Shown here in pieces: positions 27,985 to 35,741 of a DNA stretch of 64,000 bases. The translations under genes were made by a program, and so were the position numbers. Positions within the stretch are counted from its first letter, which is position 1. The number at the start of each line of letters is the position of its first letter. A model generated the notes under the pieces. It searched no databases. It was not told where the DNA came from and worked only from the letters and a program-made list of their open reading frames with translations. This stretch comes from Pseudomonas sp. StFLB209 (lineage in GTDB: Bacteria > Pseudomonadota > Gammaproteobacteria > Pseudomonadales > Pseudomonadaceae): the NCBI RefSeq assembly GCF_000829415.1, contig NZ_AP014637.1:4791001-4855000 (forward strand), written 5' to 3'.

Positions 27985-29465
27985 GTCTGGTCATCCTGCA
28001 ACAGCGGATGGTTGTCGCCAAAGTAGCTGGGTACCCCGCGTAATACGCCTTGAAACGCATGCAGGGGAGTGCCGATGCGCAGGCCGGCCTGGCCGATCTT
28101 GTATTCACGGATCGTTGACTCATGGGTGCCGGTACGTTTTTTGATAATGGAAATCGCCCGGCGTACTTCGCCCATGGCTTCGAAGTAACGCAGCAGGATG
28201 ACCGTATCGGCCAGATAGGTGATATCAACGGGGGTGCGCATATCGCCGACCAGGCCATGCTGGGCAATGGTCATGAACGTCGAAGCGCCCTGGCGATTGA
28301 GGTAGAGCAACAGCTCGTGCATGTGCAGCACCAGCGCGTTCTCTTCCGGCATCGCGGCCTGATAGCCATTGAGGCTGTCGATGATGACCGTCTTGATCTG
28401 CTGCTGGTCAACGCAGCGGCGTACCCGATGGGAGAATTCACCGGGCGACAGCTCTGCAGCATCCACCTGTTCGACCCAAAGCCGGTTTTGATCCTGAAAC
28501 GCCTGCAGGTCGATGCCCATGGCGCGCATGCGTTCGTACAACAAACCCAGCTCTTCATCGAAAACGAACAGGCCGACGCGCTCGCCACGGGCCATGGCCT
28601 GCACGGCGAATACCAGCGCGGTCAGCGACTTGCCGGTGCCGGCCGGCCCCAGAATCAGGGTGCTGGATCCGCTGTCGATGCCGCCACCGAGCAAGTCGTC
28701 AAGTTCCTGAATGCCGCTGGTGTACTGCTGGCGCTGATAATTGCTGCGGTGTTCGGCCGCCACCAGGCGTGGAAACACCTGGATGCCGCCCTGGGCAATG
28801 GTGAAGTCATGAAAGCCGCCACGGTATTTCTGGCCGCGGTATTTGATCACTTTGAGTCGGCGCCGCTCGGCACCGTAGGCCGGGGTCAGTTCCTGCAGGC
28901 GAATCACGCCATGGGCAACACTGTGCACGGTCTTGTCCAGAGCATCAGTGGTCAGGTCGTCAAGCAGCAGCACCGTGGTATCGAAACGGGCAAAATAATG
29001 CTTCATGGCCAGTACCTGGCGCCGGTAGCGCAGCGAGCTCTGGGCCAGCAGGCGGATTTCAGAGAGGCTGTCGATCACCACCCGCGACGGCTTTATCCGC
29101 TCGACGGCTGCAAATACCTGAGCCACGGTTTCACCCAGCTCCAGGTCCGAGGAATACAACAGGCTTTGATGTTGCTCGGCACTGAGCAGGCTTTCTGGCG
29201 GGGTCAGCTCGAAGACTGCGATCGATCCGTCCAGCTCCCAGCCATGGGAGCGGGCGCTGTCGCGCAGCTCACCCTCGGTTTCAGAGAGCGTGATGTACAG
29301 TGAGGTCTCGCCAGCCTGCGCACCGGCCAGCAGAAACTGCAACGCCACGGTGGTCTTGCCGGTGCCGGGTTCGCCTTCGAGCAGAAACACATGCCCGCGG
29401 GAAAGTCCGCCGCTGAGGATGTTGTCCAGACCATCAATGCCGGTTGCTGCCTTGGATGTACTCAA
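27981..29465 (-). CDS. kaiC: KaiC-like double P-loop ATPase
   Basis: 494 residues with two RecA-like KaiC domains in tandem. Domain 1 has Walker A at residues 31-39 (GEPGTGKTT) and acidic catalytic residues in SETEGEL; domain 2 has Walker A at 273-280 (GPAGTGKS) and FVFDEELG. Cyanobacterial KaiC is a hexameric clock ATPase; proteobacterial homologues are linked mainly to stress and signalling. Aligned by eye on the DT(V/I)ILL motif, the S431/T432 autophosphorylation pair of cyanobacterial KaiC corresponds to T416/Y417. No kaiA or kaiB gene is nearby. The start is TTG 29465 with AGAGGG upstream. The partner gene downstream is the hybrid kinase. Confidence 0.88.
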   Translation of the reverse strand: MSTSKAATGIDGLDNILSGGLSRGHVFLLEGEPGTGKTTVALQFLLAGAQAGETSLYITLSETEGELRDSARSHGWELDGSIAVFELTPPESLLSAEQHQSLLYSSDLELGETVAQVFAAVERIKPSRVVIDSLSEIRLLAQSSLRYRRQVLAMKHYFARFDTTVLLLDDLTTDALDKTVHSVAHGVIRLQELTPAYGAERRRLKVIKYRGQKYRGGFHDFTIAQGGIQVFPRLVAAEHRSNYQRQQYTSGIQELDDLLGGGIDSGSSTLILGPAGTGKSLTALVFAVQAMARGERVGLFVFDEELGLLYERMRAMGIDLQAFQDQNRLWVEQVDAAELSPGEFSHRVRRCVDQQQIKTVIIDSLNGYQAAMPEENALVLHMHELLLYLNRQGASTFMTIAQHGLVGDMRTPVDITYLADTVILLRYFEAMGEVRRAISIIKKRTGTHESTIREYKIGQAGLRIGTPLHAFQGVLRGVPSYFGDNHPLLQDDQT

Positions 29466-29686
29466 TGAATGCCCTCTCGATACTCGGCGCGATCAGCCAC
29501 TACCTGGCCAGTTTAGCTGCGTAGTCTCTGGACACCGGGCGCGGGTACGGGTTCCGGGCAGTCGCCAGGTTGTTTTGGGTGAGGCGCTTGAAGCGGTCCG
29601 GCAAATGGCACAAGCGTCGCCTTACGACGGTCATGGCTGCCTTGTTATAGTCCGGCGACGTTGCCTAGCCCGCCAGAGGTTCATTC

Positions 29687-30499
29687 ATGTCTGACTATCA
29701 AGCTTTCAATGTCCAGCTCGTTGATAAGGTCGCTCATCTGCAGATCAATCGGCCAGACAAGCTCAATGCGATGAATGCGGCGTTCTGGCGCGAGATCGTC
29801 GAGATCTTCCACTGGGTCGATGAACACGATGAGATCCGCGCCGTGGTGATCAGTGGCGCCGGCAAGCACTTTTCTTCCGGGATCGATCTGGCGCTGTTGG
29901 GCGCAGTGGCGGGCGAGCTGGGCGCTGACGCCGGGCGTAACGCGCGGCTGCTGCGGCGCAAGATCGAGCAGTTGCAGGCGTCTTTCACGGCTGTGGCCGA
30001 ATGCCGCAAACCGGTACTGGCGGCTATTCAGGGCTATTGCCTGGGCGGTGCCATCGACCTGATCGCTGCCTGTGACATGCGTTACGCCGCCCAGGACGCG
30101 CAATTTGCCATCCGCGAGATCGACATGGGCATGGCCGCCGACGTCGGCACCTTGCAGCGTTTGCCGCGCATCATCGGCGATGGCCTGTTGCGCGAGCTGG
30201 CTTACACCGGGCGCACCGTCGATGCTACCGAGGCCGAGCGTATTGGCCTGGTGAACCGGGTTTTTACCGACCCAGCGCAATTGCTTGAAGAAGTCATGGC
30301 CCTGGCCCGGCAGATTGCGCAAAAATCGCCGCTGGCCATTGAGGGCACCAAGCGCATGATCGATTACATGCGCGATCACCGGATCAATGATGGCCTGGAA
30401 CACGTTGCCATCTGGAACGCGTCCATGCTGCAATCGCCCGATCTCAAGCTGGCCATGCTGGCACAGATGAACAAGCAAAAGCCGGTGTTCGACGATTGA
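29687..30499 (+). CDS. Delta(3,5)-delta(2,4)-dienoyl-CoA isomerase (crotonase family)
   Basis: 270 residues of the crotonase fold. The oxyanion-hole motif is HFSSGIDL, followed by [15 protein letters not shown] and then [18 protein letters not shown]. This last stretch is the hallmark of ECH1-type dienoyl-CoA isomerases rather than plain enoyl-CoA hydratases. The three acidic catalytic residues known from rat ECH1 (D176, E196, D204) are all present with identical spacing. The enzyme shifts double bonds during beta-oxidation of unsaturated fatty acids with odd-numbered double bonds. ATG 29687 has AGAGG upstream. It is 25 bp upstream of nudC and probably cotranscribed. Confidence 0.88.
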   Translation: MSDYQAFNVQLVDKVAHLQINRPDKLNAMNAAFWREIVEIFHWVDEHDEIRAVVISGAGKHFSSGIDLALLGAVAGELGADAGRNARLLRRKIEQLQASFTAVAECRKPVLAAIQGYCLGGAIDLIAACDMRYAAQDAQFAIREIDMGMAADVGTLQRLPRIIGDGLLRELAYTGRTVDATEAERIGLVNRVFTDPAQLLEEVMALARQIAQKSPLAIEGTKRMIDYMRDHRINDGLEHVAIWNASMLQSPDLKLAMLAQMNKQKPVFDD

Positions 30500-30524
30500 A
30501 CCCGGCCTGGAAAGGAGTGTGTTG

Positions 30525-31355
30525 ATGACCCGCCGTTGGACCACCGCCGTGCTCGACCCGCAATTGCCTGACGGACGTGCCGTGGTATGCAGCCCGCAGG
30601 GCTTTTTACTGAGTGAAGAGGGCGTGCTGTTTTCCAGGCAATGGCTGGCCGGCCTGCAATTGCCGCTGCTCAGTGAGCATGGCATCGGCCATTTCGATGG
30701 TGAGCCGGTGTATGTCTGGGTGCTGCAGCGCGCCGTAGAGCTCGAAGGGCTGGCCTGGCAAGGTCTGCGCCAGTTCATGCTGGAGGGCGATCTTGCGGTC
30801 TACCAGAAGCTGGGTTACGCCGCGCAGATCGCTACCTGGGCTCGCGAGCACCGCTTCTGCGGCGCCTGTGGCAAGCCCACCGTGCAGGTGCCAGGCGAGC
30901 GCGCGATGTACTGCGCCGATGATGAGCTGCGCTTCTATCCGCGTATTGCGCCGAGCATGATCGTGCTGATCACCCGCGGCGATGAAGTGCTGCTGGCGCG
31001 CTCGCCGCGTTTCGTCAGCGGCGTGTACAGCACCCTGGCCGGGTTTGCCGAGCCGGGCGAGTCTGCAGAAGACTGCGTGCGCCGTGAGGTGATGGAGGAG
31101 GTGCAGCTCAAGGTGCGTGACATTCAGTACGTGGGCAGCCAGTGCTGGCCGTTTCCGCACTCGATGATGCTTGGCTTTCATGCCGAGTACGAGAGCGGCG
31201 AGATTGTCCCGCAGCCCGACGAGATCGAAGATGCCCGCTGGTTCAGCATCTTTGATCTGCCGCCGCTACCGGCCAGCCGCTCGATTGCCCGCCACCTGAT
31301 CGAGCTGTACCTGGCGCGCCGCTCAGGCGCCGCCGAACCAGTGCTGCCAGGCTAG
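30525..31355 (+). CDS. nudC: NAD+ diphosphatase / RNA NAD decapping hydrolase NudC
   Basis: 276 residues. The Nudix box is intact ([20 protein letters not shown]) and is followed by the NudC-specific QCWPFPHSM motif, which distinguishes NADH pyrophosphatase from other Nudix enzymes. It cleaves NAD(H) to NMN(H) and AMP and removes NAD caps from RNA. The zinc ribbon upstream reads FCGACG then [11 protein letters not shown]: three cysteines are clear, but the fourth ligand position holds an acidic residue. The start is ATG 30525, seven bases after AAAGGAG. Its 3' end overlaps the convergent TSUP gene by 33 bp. Confidence 0.93.
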   Translation: MTRRWTTAVLDPQLPDGRAVVCSPQGFLLSEEGVLFSRQWLAGLQLPLLSEHGIGHFDGEPVYVWVLQRAVELEGLAWQGLRQFMLEGDLAVYQKLGYAAQIATWAREHRFCGACGKPTVQVPGERAMYCADDELRFYPRIAPSMIVLITRGDEVLLARSPRFVSGVYSTLAGFAEPGESAEDCVRREVMEEVQLKVRDIQYVGSQCWPFPHSMMLGFHAEYESGEIVPQPDEIEDARWFSIFDLPPLPASRSIARHLIELYLARRSGAAEPVLPG

Positions 31356-32102
31356 CCGCACGGTCAGCGCCAGGACCATGATGATGAACACCGGGCGGAT
31401 GAATTTGGCACCGCCCTTGATTGCCGTGCCGGCGCCGAAGTAAGCGCCGGCCATGACCGCCAGGCCCATCAGCACACCAAGAATCACATCCACCTGACCC
31501 GAGACGGCAAACACGGTCAGGGCCATGGCGTTGCTGACGAAGTTCATGCTGCGCGCCACGCCACTGGCCTTGACCAGGTCGATGGGGTATGCCATCAGCG
31601 TACTGACCGTCCAGAACGCACCGGTGCCGGGGCCGGCCACGCCATCGTAAAAGCCCAGGCCCAGCCCTTGCGGGATCTGGCGCAGTTGTTTGATCGGCGC
31701 GTTGCTGTCGGTCGGCGCCTTGGGCGTACCGCCGAACAGCAGGTACAGGCCACAGCCGAAGACGATCAGCGGCAGCATCTGGTTGATCCACTCGGCAGGC
31801 AGGTAATGGGCGATTACCGCACCCAGCAGTGCGCCGATGGCGGTGCTGATCAACGCCAGCTTCCATTGCGAGGGATCGAACAGCTTGCGCCGGAAATAGG
31901 TGAAGCTGGCGGTGGCCGAGCCGAAGGTGGCACACAGCTTATTGGTGCCAAGCACCATATGCGGCGGCAGGCCGGCGGTCATTAACGCAGGCGTGGTAAG
32001 CAATCCGCCGCCGCCGGCAATGGCATCGATGAAACCGGCCACAAAAGCCACGACGGCGAGCACGGCAAGCGTGAGGGGGTCAACACTGAGTTCAAAAGGC
32101 AT
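31323..32102 (-). CDS. TSUP-family sulfite/organosulfur exporter-like membrane protein (TauE/SafE)
   Basis: 259 residues with about eight hydrophobic helices. The N-terminal half carries [21 protein letters not shown] followed by [16 protein letters not shown], the signature of the TauE/SafE (TSUP) family. The second half repeats the motif with [14 protein letters not shown]. Members transport sulfite, sulfoacetate or similar anions across the inner membrane; the exact substrate is not apparent. ATG 32102 is supported by a typical N-terminus. It converges with nudC and overlaps it by 33 bp. Confidence 0.9.
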   Translation of the reverse strand: MPFELSVDPLTLAVLAVVAFVAGFIDAIAGGGGLLTTPALMTAGLPPHMVLGTNKLCATFGSATASFTYFRRKLFDPSQWKLALISTAIGALLGAVIAHYLPAEWINQMLPLIVFGCGLYLLFGGTPKAPTDSNAPIKQLRQIPQGLGLGFYDGVAGPGTGAFWTVSTLMAYPIDLVKASGVARSMNFVSNAMALTVFAVSGQVDVILGVLMGLAVMAGAYFGAGTAIKGGAKFIRPVFIIMVLALTVRLAWQHWFGGA

Positions 32103-32207
32103 GGCAAGGACTTGTCGGCAGAGGGGCGCAATGGCTGCCCTGAAGGGCCGACATTCTACCTCTCATAACCGGCCGCTGTCAGATTGACGTCAGTTATTGC
32201 ACCCCGA

Positions 32208-32975
32208 TCAGGACAGAAACCCACCATCGACATTCAGTATCGCGCCAGTGGTATAGCTTGACCCGGCGCTGGCCAGATACAGCACCGCACCGGCCATTTC
32301 ATCAGGCGCGGCCACACGCTTGAGCGGGATATGACCCAGCGCCTGGTCGAGAATCGCCGGGTTGCTGACCAATGCCGAGGCGAAGCGGGTGTCAGTCAGG
32401 CCTGGTAGCAGGGCATTGCAGCGGATGCCAAACGCCGCACACTCCTTGGCGAACACCTTGGTCATATTGATCACCGCCGCCTTGGTGATCGAATAGATAC
32501 CCTGGAACTCACCGGGCGAAACACCATTGATTGAGGCCACGTTGATAATGCTGCCGCCGCCGTGCTCGCGCATCAGCTTGCCGGCCTGCACCGACATGAA
32601 GAAATAGCCGCGAATGTTGACGTCGACGGTTTTCTGAAAGGCAGCAGGGTCAGTGTCCAGTACATGGCAGAACTGCGGGTTGGTGGCGGCGTTGTTGACC
32701 AGGATGTCCAGCCGCCCGAAGCGTTCGCGAATCATGGCGAACAGTTGCTCGATCTGCTCCGGTTCGCCAATGTGGCAGGCCAGCGCAGTAGCCATGCCGC
32801 CGTCGGCGATGATGCTCGCGGCTACCTGCTGACAGCCTTCCAGGCGCCGGCTGCTGACAATGACATGAGCGCCCTGGCTGGCCAGCAGCCGGGCGATCGC
32901 CTCACCGATACCCCGGCTGGCCCCGGAGACCAGAGCAATCTTGCCGTCGAGATCGAACAGGGTGGTTCTGGCCAT
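32208..32975 (-). CDS. SDR-family oxidoreductase
   Basis: 255 residues, classical SDR. The cofactor motif is VSGASRGIGEA, then NNAAT, the catalytic serine in INVASINGVSPG and a tyrosine/lysine pair in YSITKAAV. The C-terminus SYTTGAILNVDGGFLS is typical. GGGAG precedes ATG 32975. The sequence fits the group annotated as 3-oxoacyl-ACP reductase-like or glucose-dehydrogenase-like SDRs, but the substrate cannot be read from sequence. It lies 105 bp upstream of the TSUP gene on the same strand. Confidence 0.88.
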   Translation of the reverse strand: MARTTLFDLDGKIALVSGASRGIGEAIARLLASQGAHVIVSSRRLEGCQQVAASIIADGGMATALACHIGEPEQIEQLFAMIRERFGRLDILVNNAATNPQFCHVLDTDPAAFQKTVDVNIRGYFFMSVQAGKLMREHGGGSIINVASINGVSPGEFQGIYSITKAAVINMTKVFAKECAAFGIRCNALLPGLTDTRFASALVSNPAILDQALGHIPLKRVAAPDEMAGAVLYLASAGSSYTTGAILNVDGGFLS

Positions 32976-33020
32976 GGTTACTCCCGGATTTCAGCGATTG
33001 TGTGGATGCGCGTAATAGTG

Positions 33021-33086
33021 CGTAGGAGCGACTTTAGTCGCGAACCACCATTTGCGCATCCTTCGCGGCTGAAGCCGCTCCTACGG
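33021..33086. repeat. Paired inverted REP sequences
   Basis: Two REP units face each other: CGTAGGAGCGACTTTAGTCG at 33021 and CGCGGCTGAAGCCGCTCCTA ending near 33083. Each is itself imperfectly palindromic. They lie between the SDR gene and the SCP2 gene, the usual intergenic location of Pseudomonas REP doublets. Confidence 0.8.
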
Positions 33087-33120
33087 GCGAACTGCTCTTC
33101 ATGCCCGTTAAGCAGGCATA

Positions 33121-33153
33121 AAAAAACCGAAGCACGCAGGCTTCGGTTTTTTG
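33121..33153 (-). terminator. Rho-independent terminator of the SCP2 gene
   Basis: An AAAAACCGAAGC / GCTTCGGTTTTT stem with a 6-base loop and A/T tracts on both sides, directly after the stop of the SCP2-domain gene on the minus strand. The symmetry would also permit termination from the other direction. Confidence 0.85.
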
Positions 33154-33167
33154 TTTTCCCTGCCAAA

Positions 33168-33485
33168 TTACTGCGGGAACAGCTCGCTGAGCTTCATCGA
33201 CAGCATCATGTCGCCTTCAATGCGCAGCTTGCCGCCCATGAACGCCTGCATGCCGTCGGTCTCGCCGCTGACGATGCCTTTGAGGGTTTCGCTGTCCATG
33301 ATCAGGGTGACGTTGGCGTCAGGGTTTTCGCCTTCCTGCAATTGGCAGGTGCTGTCCTTGATGATCAGGGCAAAGTGTTTGTCTTCGTCGGTGACGTTGA
33401 AACCGAAGATCAGATCCAGGCCTTTGGCGGCGTCAGGATTGAACTTGGCGTGCATTTTCTGGACTGCATCGGCTACTGAGGTCAT
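33168..33485 (-). CDS. SCP2 sterol-binding-domain protein
   Basis: 105 residues spanning a single SCP2 (sterol carrier protein 2) domain: FGFNVTDEDKHFALIIKD, then NVTLIMDSETLKGIVSGE and AFMGGKLRIEGDMMLSMKL, which is the conserved C-terminal helix region. Free-standing bacterial SCP2 proteins are thought to bind lipids or acyl-CoA; the ligand here is unknown. ATG 33485 follows AAGGA by about 9 bases. The gene is single, with its own terminator downstream. Confidence 0.9.
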   Translation of the reverse strand: MTSVADAVQKMHAKFNPDAAKGLDLIFGFNVTDEDKHFALIIKDSTCQLQEGENPDANVTLIMDSETLKGIVSGETDGMQAFMGGKLRIEGDMMLSMKLSELFPQ

Positions 33486-33733
33486 GTGTCGATCCTTATT
33501 GGAAGTGGGCTGCGCTCGTGCGAGCGGCTGCCATCGGTATCGTCCCGCAATGTGCAGGTGCAGGCGAGGTTAGGGGCATGGCACGGGCCTGTCAACCTGA
33601 AATCATACAGCTGTTTGAATTAGCTGTTTCAATGTTTGCACACGTTTGTCGGCTGGTGGTTGATCGGCCTGCTCGGTATGCTTGTTCATCGCGTGCCCGC
33701 TATAGAGAGCGCGCCAGCAATCAAGGAGTCGCC

Positions 33734-34759
33734 GTGGATTTTTTTGCCGATTACGCCAGCTTTCTGGCCAAGACCGTCACGTTGGTGGTTGCCATTGTGG
33801 TGGTACTGGTTGCCATCGCTTCGCTGCGCAGTAAAGGGCGTGGCAAGACGGCCGGGCAGTTGCAGGTCACCCGGCTCAATGATTTTTACAAGGGGCTGCG
33901 TGAGCGTCTGGAGCATTCGCTGCTCGACAAGGCCCGGCTCAAGGCATTGCGCAAAGAGCAGAGCAAAGCGCTGAAGAAGGAAAAGAAGCAGCCCGAGGCC
34001 AGGTCGCGGGTCTATGTGCTGGACTTCAATGGCGATATCAAGGCCTCGGCCACCGAGAGCCTGCGTCATGAAATCACCGCACTGCTGAGCCTGGCCACTG
34101 ACCAGGATGAAGTTGTCCTGCGTCTGGAGAGCGGCGGCGGTCTGGTGCACAGCTACGGTCTGGCATCTTCGCAACTGGCGCGGGTGCGTCAGGCCGGCAT
34201 CCCGCTGACCATCTGCATCGACAAGGTCGCGGCCAGCGGCGGCTACATGATGGCCTGCATCGGCACCCGGATCATCAGCGCGCCGTTCGCGATCCTCGGC
34301 TCCATCGGTGTGGTGGCGCAACTGCCCAACGTCAACCGCCTGCTGAAAAAACACGACATCGACTTCGAGGTGCTGACCGCCGGTGAATACAAGCGCACCC
34401 TGACCGTGTTTGGCGAAAACACCGAAAAGGGCCGGGAGAAGTTCCAGCAGGACCTGGAAATCACCCACGAACTGTTCAAGGGCTTTGTCGCCAGCTACCG
34501 CCCGCAACTGGACATCGATGAAGTGGCCACCGGCGAGGTCTGGCTGGGGATGGCGGCGCTGGATAAGCAACTGGTCGACGAACTCAAGACCAGCGACGAG
34601 TACCTGGCCGATAAGGCCAAGGATGCCGAGGTCTTCCACCTGCATTACGCCCAGCGCAAGAGCCTGCAAGAGCGGGTCGGCATGGCGGCGGCGGTTTCGC
34701 TGGATGGCATTGCGCTGCGCTGGTGGGAGCGGTTGAGCCAGCAGCGGTTTTGGTCCTGA
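33734..34759 (+). CDS. sohB: Protease SohB (S49 signal-peptide-peptidase family)
   Basis: 341 residues. An N-terminal membrane helix (about 11-31) is followed by a basic linker, the SohB N-terminal domain and an S49 peptidase domain. The Ser/Lys dyad is S168 in KVAASGGYMMA and K220 in AGEYKRTL; the 52-residue spacing equals that of E. coli SohB (S177/K229). It acts at the inner membrane on the periplasmic side. The start is GTG 33734 with AAGGAG six bases upstream. The frame runs back to 33518 without a ribosome-binding site and is rejected. Confidence 0.93.
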   Translation: MDFFADYASFLAKTVTLVVAIVVVLVAIASLRSKGRGKTAGQLQVTRLNDFYKGLRERLEHSLLDKARLKALRKEQSKALKKEKKQPEARSRVYVLDFNGDIKASATESLRHEITALLSLATDQDEVVLRLESGGGLVHSYGLASSQLARVRQAGIPLTICIDKVAASGGYMMACIGTRIISAPFAILGSIGVVAQLPNVNRLLKKHDIDFEVLTAGEYKRTLTVFGENTEKGREKFQQDLEITHELFKGFVASYRPQLDIDEVATGEVWLGMAALDKQLVDELKTSDEYLADKAKDAEVFHLHYAQRKSLQERVGMAAAVSLDGIALRWWERLSQQRFWS

Positions 34760-35190
34760 CTTATAGGTGGATTGTGTTGTTGTTGGTGTACATCCTCCAC
34801 ATTGATGTTGGTCTTTAGTCAGCTTTCCACTTTTACAGCGGGTCACTTTTGGTTTCTTTGAGCACAGATGGCACAGACGACGCCAATCGCGACTTGGGCG
34901 CTGGCCGAGTGGAGGTGTCGATTTGGTGGGAAAACCGGCAGGGAAGCCGGTTTTAGGCACGCTGGGCAGGGATGCCCATCGTGCCGACCGCCAAATCGGC
35001 ACCGGAGCGAGGGAACCCGAAGGGCCAAGCCAGGAGCAGGCGGTTTTGCCTACTTTTTCCAAGAAAAAAGTAGGTCGCCCGGCAGGGCGAAACCTGCCGC
35101 CCAGACGCTGCGAAAAGGGATTTTCCATCGCTCGAAATGGCAAGAGTGCTTCGCCAGCAGAGCTGCCTCCCACAACAGCAAAACATCCAA
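34760..35190. repeat. Non-coding repeat-rich intergenic region
   Basis: About 430 bases with no supportable gene. It carries a palindrome (CCTACTTTTT / AAAAAGTAGG around 35048-35073) followed by GGTCGCCCGGCAGGGCGAAA, resembling a common Pseudomonas intergenic repeat. Near 35150 is a unit (CTTCGCCAGCAGAGCTGCCT plus CCCAC) identical to one at 16211. Short frames of 60-190 codons on both strands overlap each other and lack ribosome-binding sites, so I treat them as spurious. Confidence 0.6.
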
Positions 35191-35191
35191 C

Positions 35192-35227
35192 AAAAAAGCC
35201 CGGCCCCTTCAACAGGGGCCGGGCTTT
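35192..35227 (-). terminator. Rho-independent terminator of the cysI-DUF934 operon
   Basis: A long GC stem (AAAGCCCGGCCCC / GGGGCCGGGCTTT) with a short TTCAACA loop, ending in a T-tract on the minus strand, 20 bases after the DUF934 stop codon. Confidence 0.85.
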
Positions 35228-35246
35228 TGCAGTACAGCAACAGCGA

Positions 35247-35741
35247 TCAGCGACGACGGAACAGCGGCAGCGGTTCGTCGGTGGCGGCCTGATAAGTCAC
35301 CGAGAAGTCCTTCAGACTCTCCAGCGCCTCATAGGGGTCTTTGTCCGGGCGAATGGCAAAGGCATCGAAGCCGCAGCGGCGCAGGTAGAACAACTGGTCA
35401 CGCAGCACATCGCCGATGGCGCGCAGTTCACCCTTGAAACCATAGCGATCGCGCAACAGTCGGGCATTGGAATAGCTGCGTCCGTCGGTAAAGGCCGGGA
35501 AATTCAGGGCGATGACCTGGAAGTGCTGCACGTCATCACCGATTTCCTCGGCTTCTTCATCGCTGTCCAGCCACACGCCCAGGCCGCCGTCGCGGGCTTT
35601 GAGGGCATGGCCGTGCTCACGCCACAGCACCAGCGGTACGATCAGATCGTCGCAGTTCGACAGGCTGTCAAAGGTCGTGTCCTTGGGCAGCAGGTGCCAG
35701 GTTTCATCGACGACTTCGTTGTTCTTAATGATTCGCTGCAT
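35247..35741 (-). CDS. DUF934 family protein (sulfite-reductase partner)
   Basis: 164 residues of the DUF934 family, which in pseudomonads is encoded immediately after cysI. Recognisable parts are GVWLDSDEEAEEIGDDV, FPAFTDGRSYSNARLLRDRY and LGELRAIGDVL-like text (GELRAIGDVLRDQLFYLRRCG). It is cytoplasmic. Its role in assimilatory sulfite reduction is inferred from constant gene linkage. The start is ATG 35741 with AAGGAG upstream, inside the last codons of cysI (17 bp overlap), so it is translationally coupled. Confidence 0.9.
   Translation of the reverse strand: MQRIIKNNEVVDETWHLLPKDTTFDSLSNCDDLIVPLVLWREHGHALKARDGGLGVWLDSDEEAEEIGDDVQHFQVIALNFPAFTDGRSYSNARLLRDRYGFKGELRAIGDVLRDQLFYLRRCGFDAFAIRPDKDPYEALESLKDFSVTYQAATDEPLPLFRRR

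Noticed and set aside
34868..35437. 189-codon plus-strand frame and overlapping frames in the sohB-DUF934 gap
   Set aside because: They cross repeats, a terminator and the DUF934 gene, and have no ribosome-binding site or known motif.
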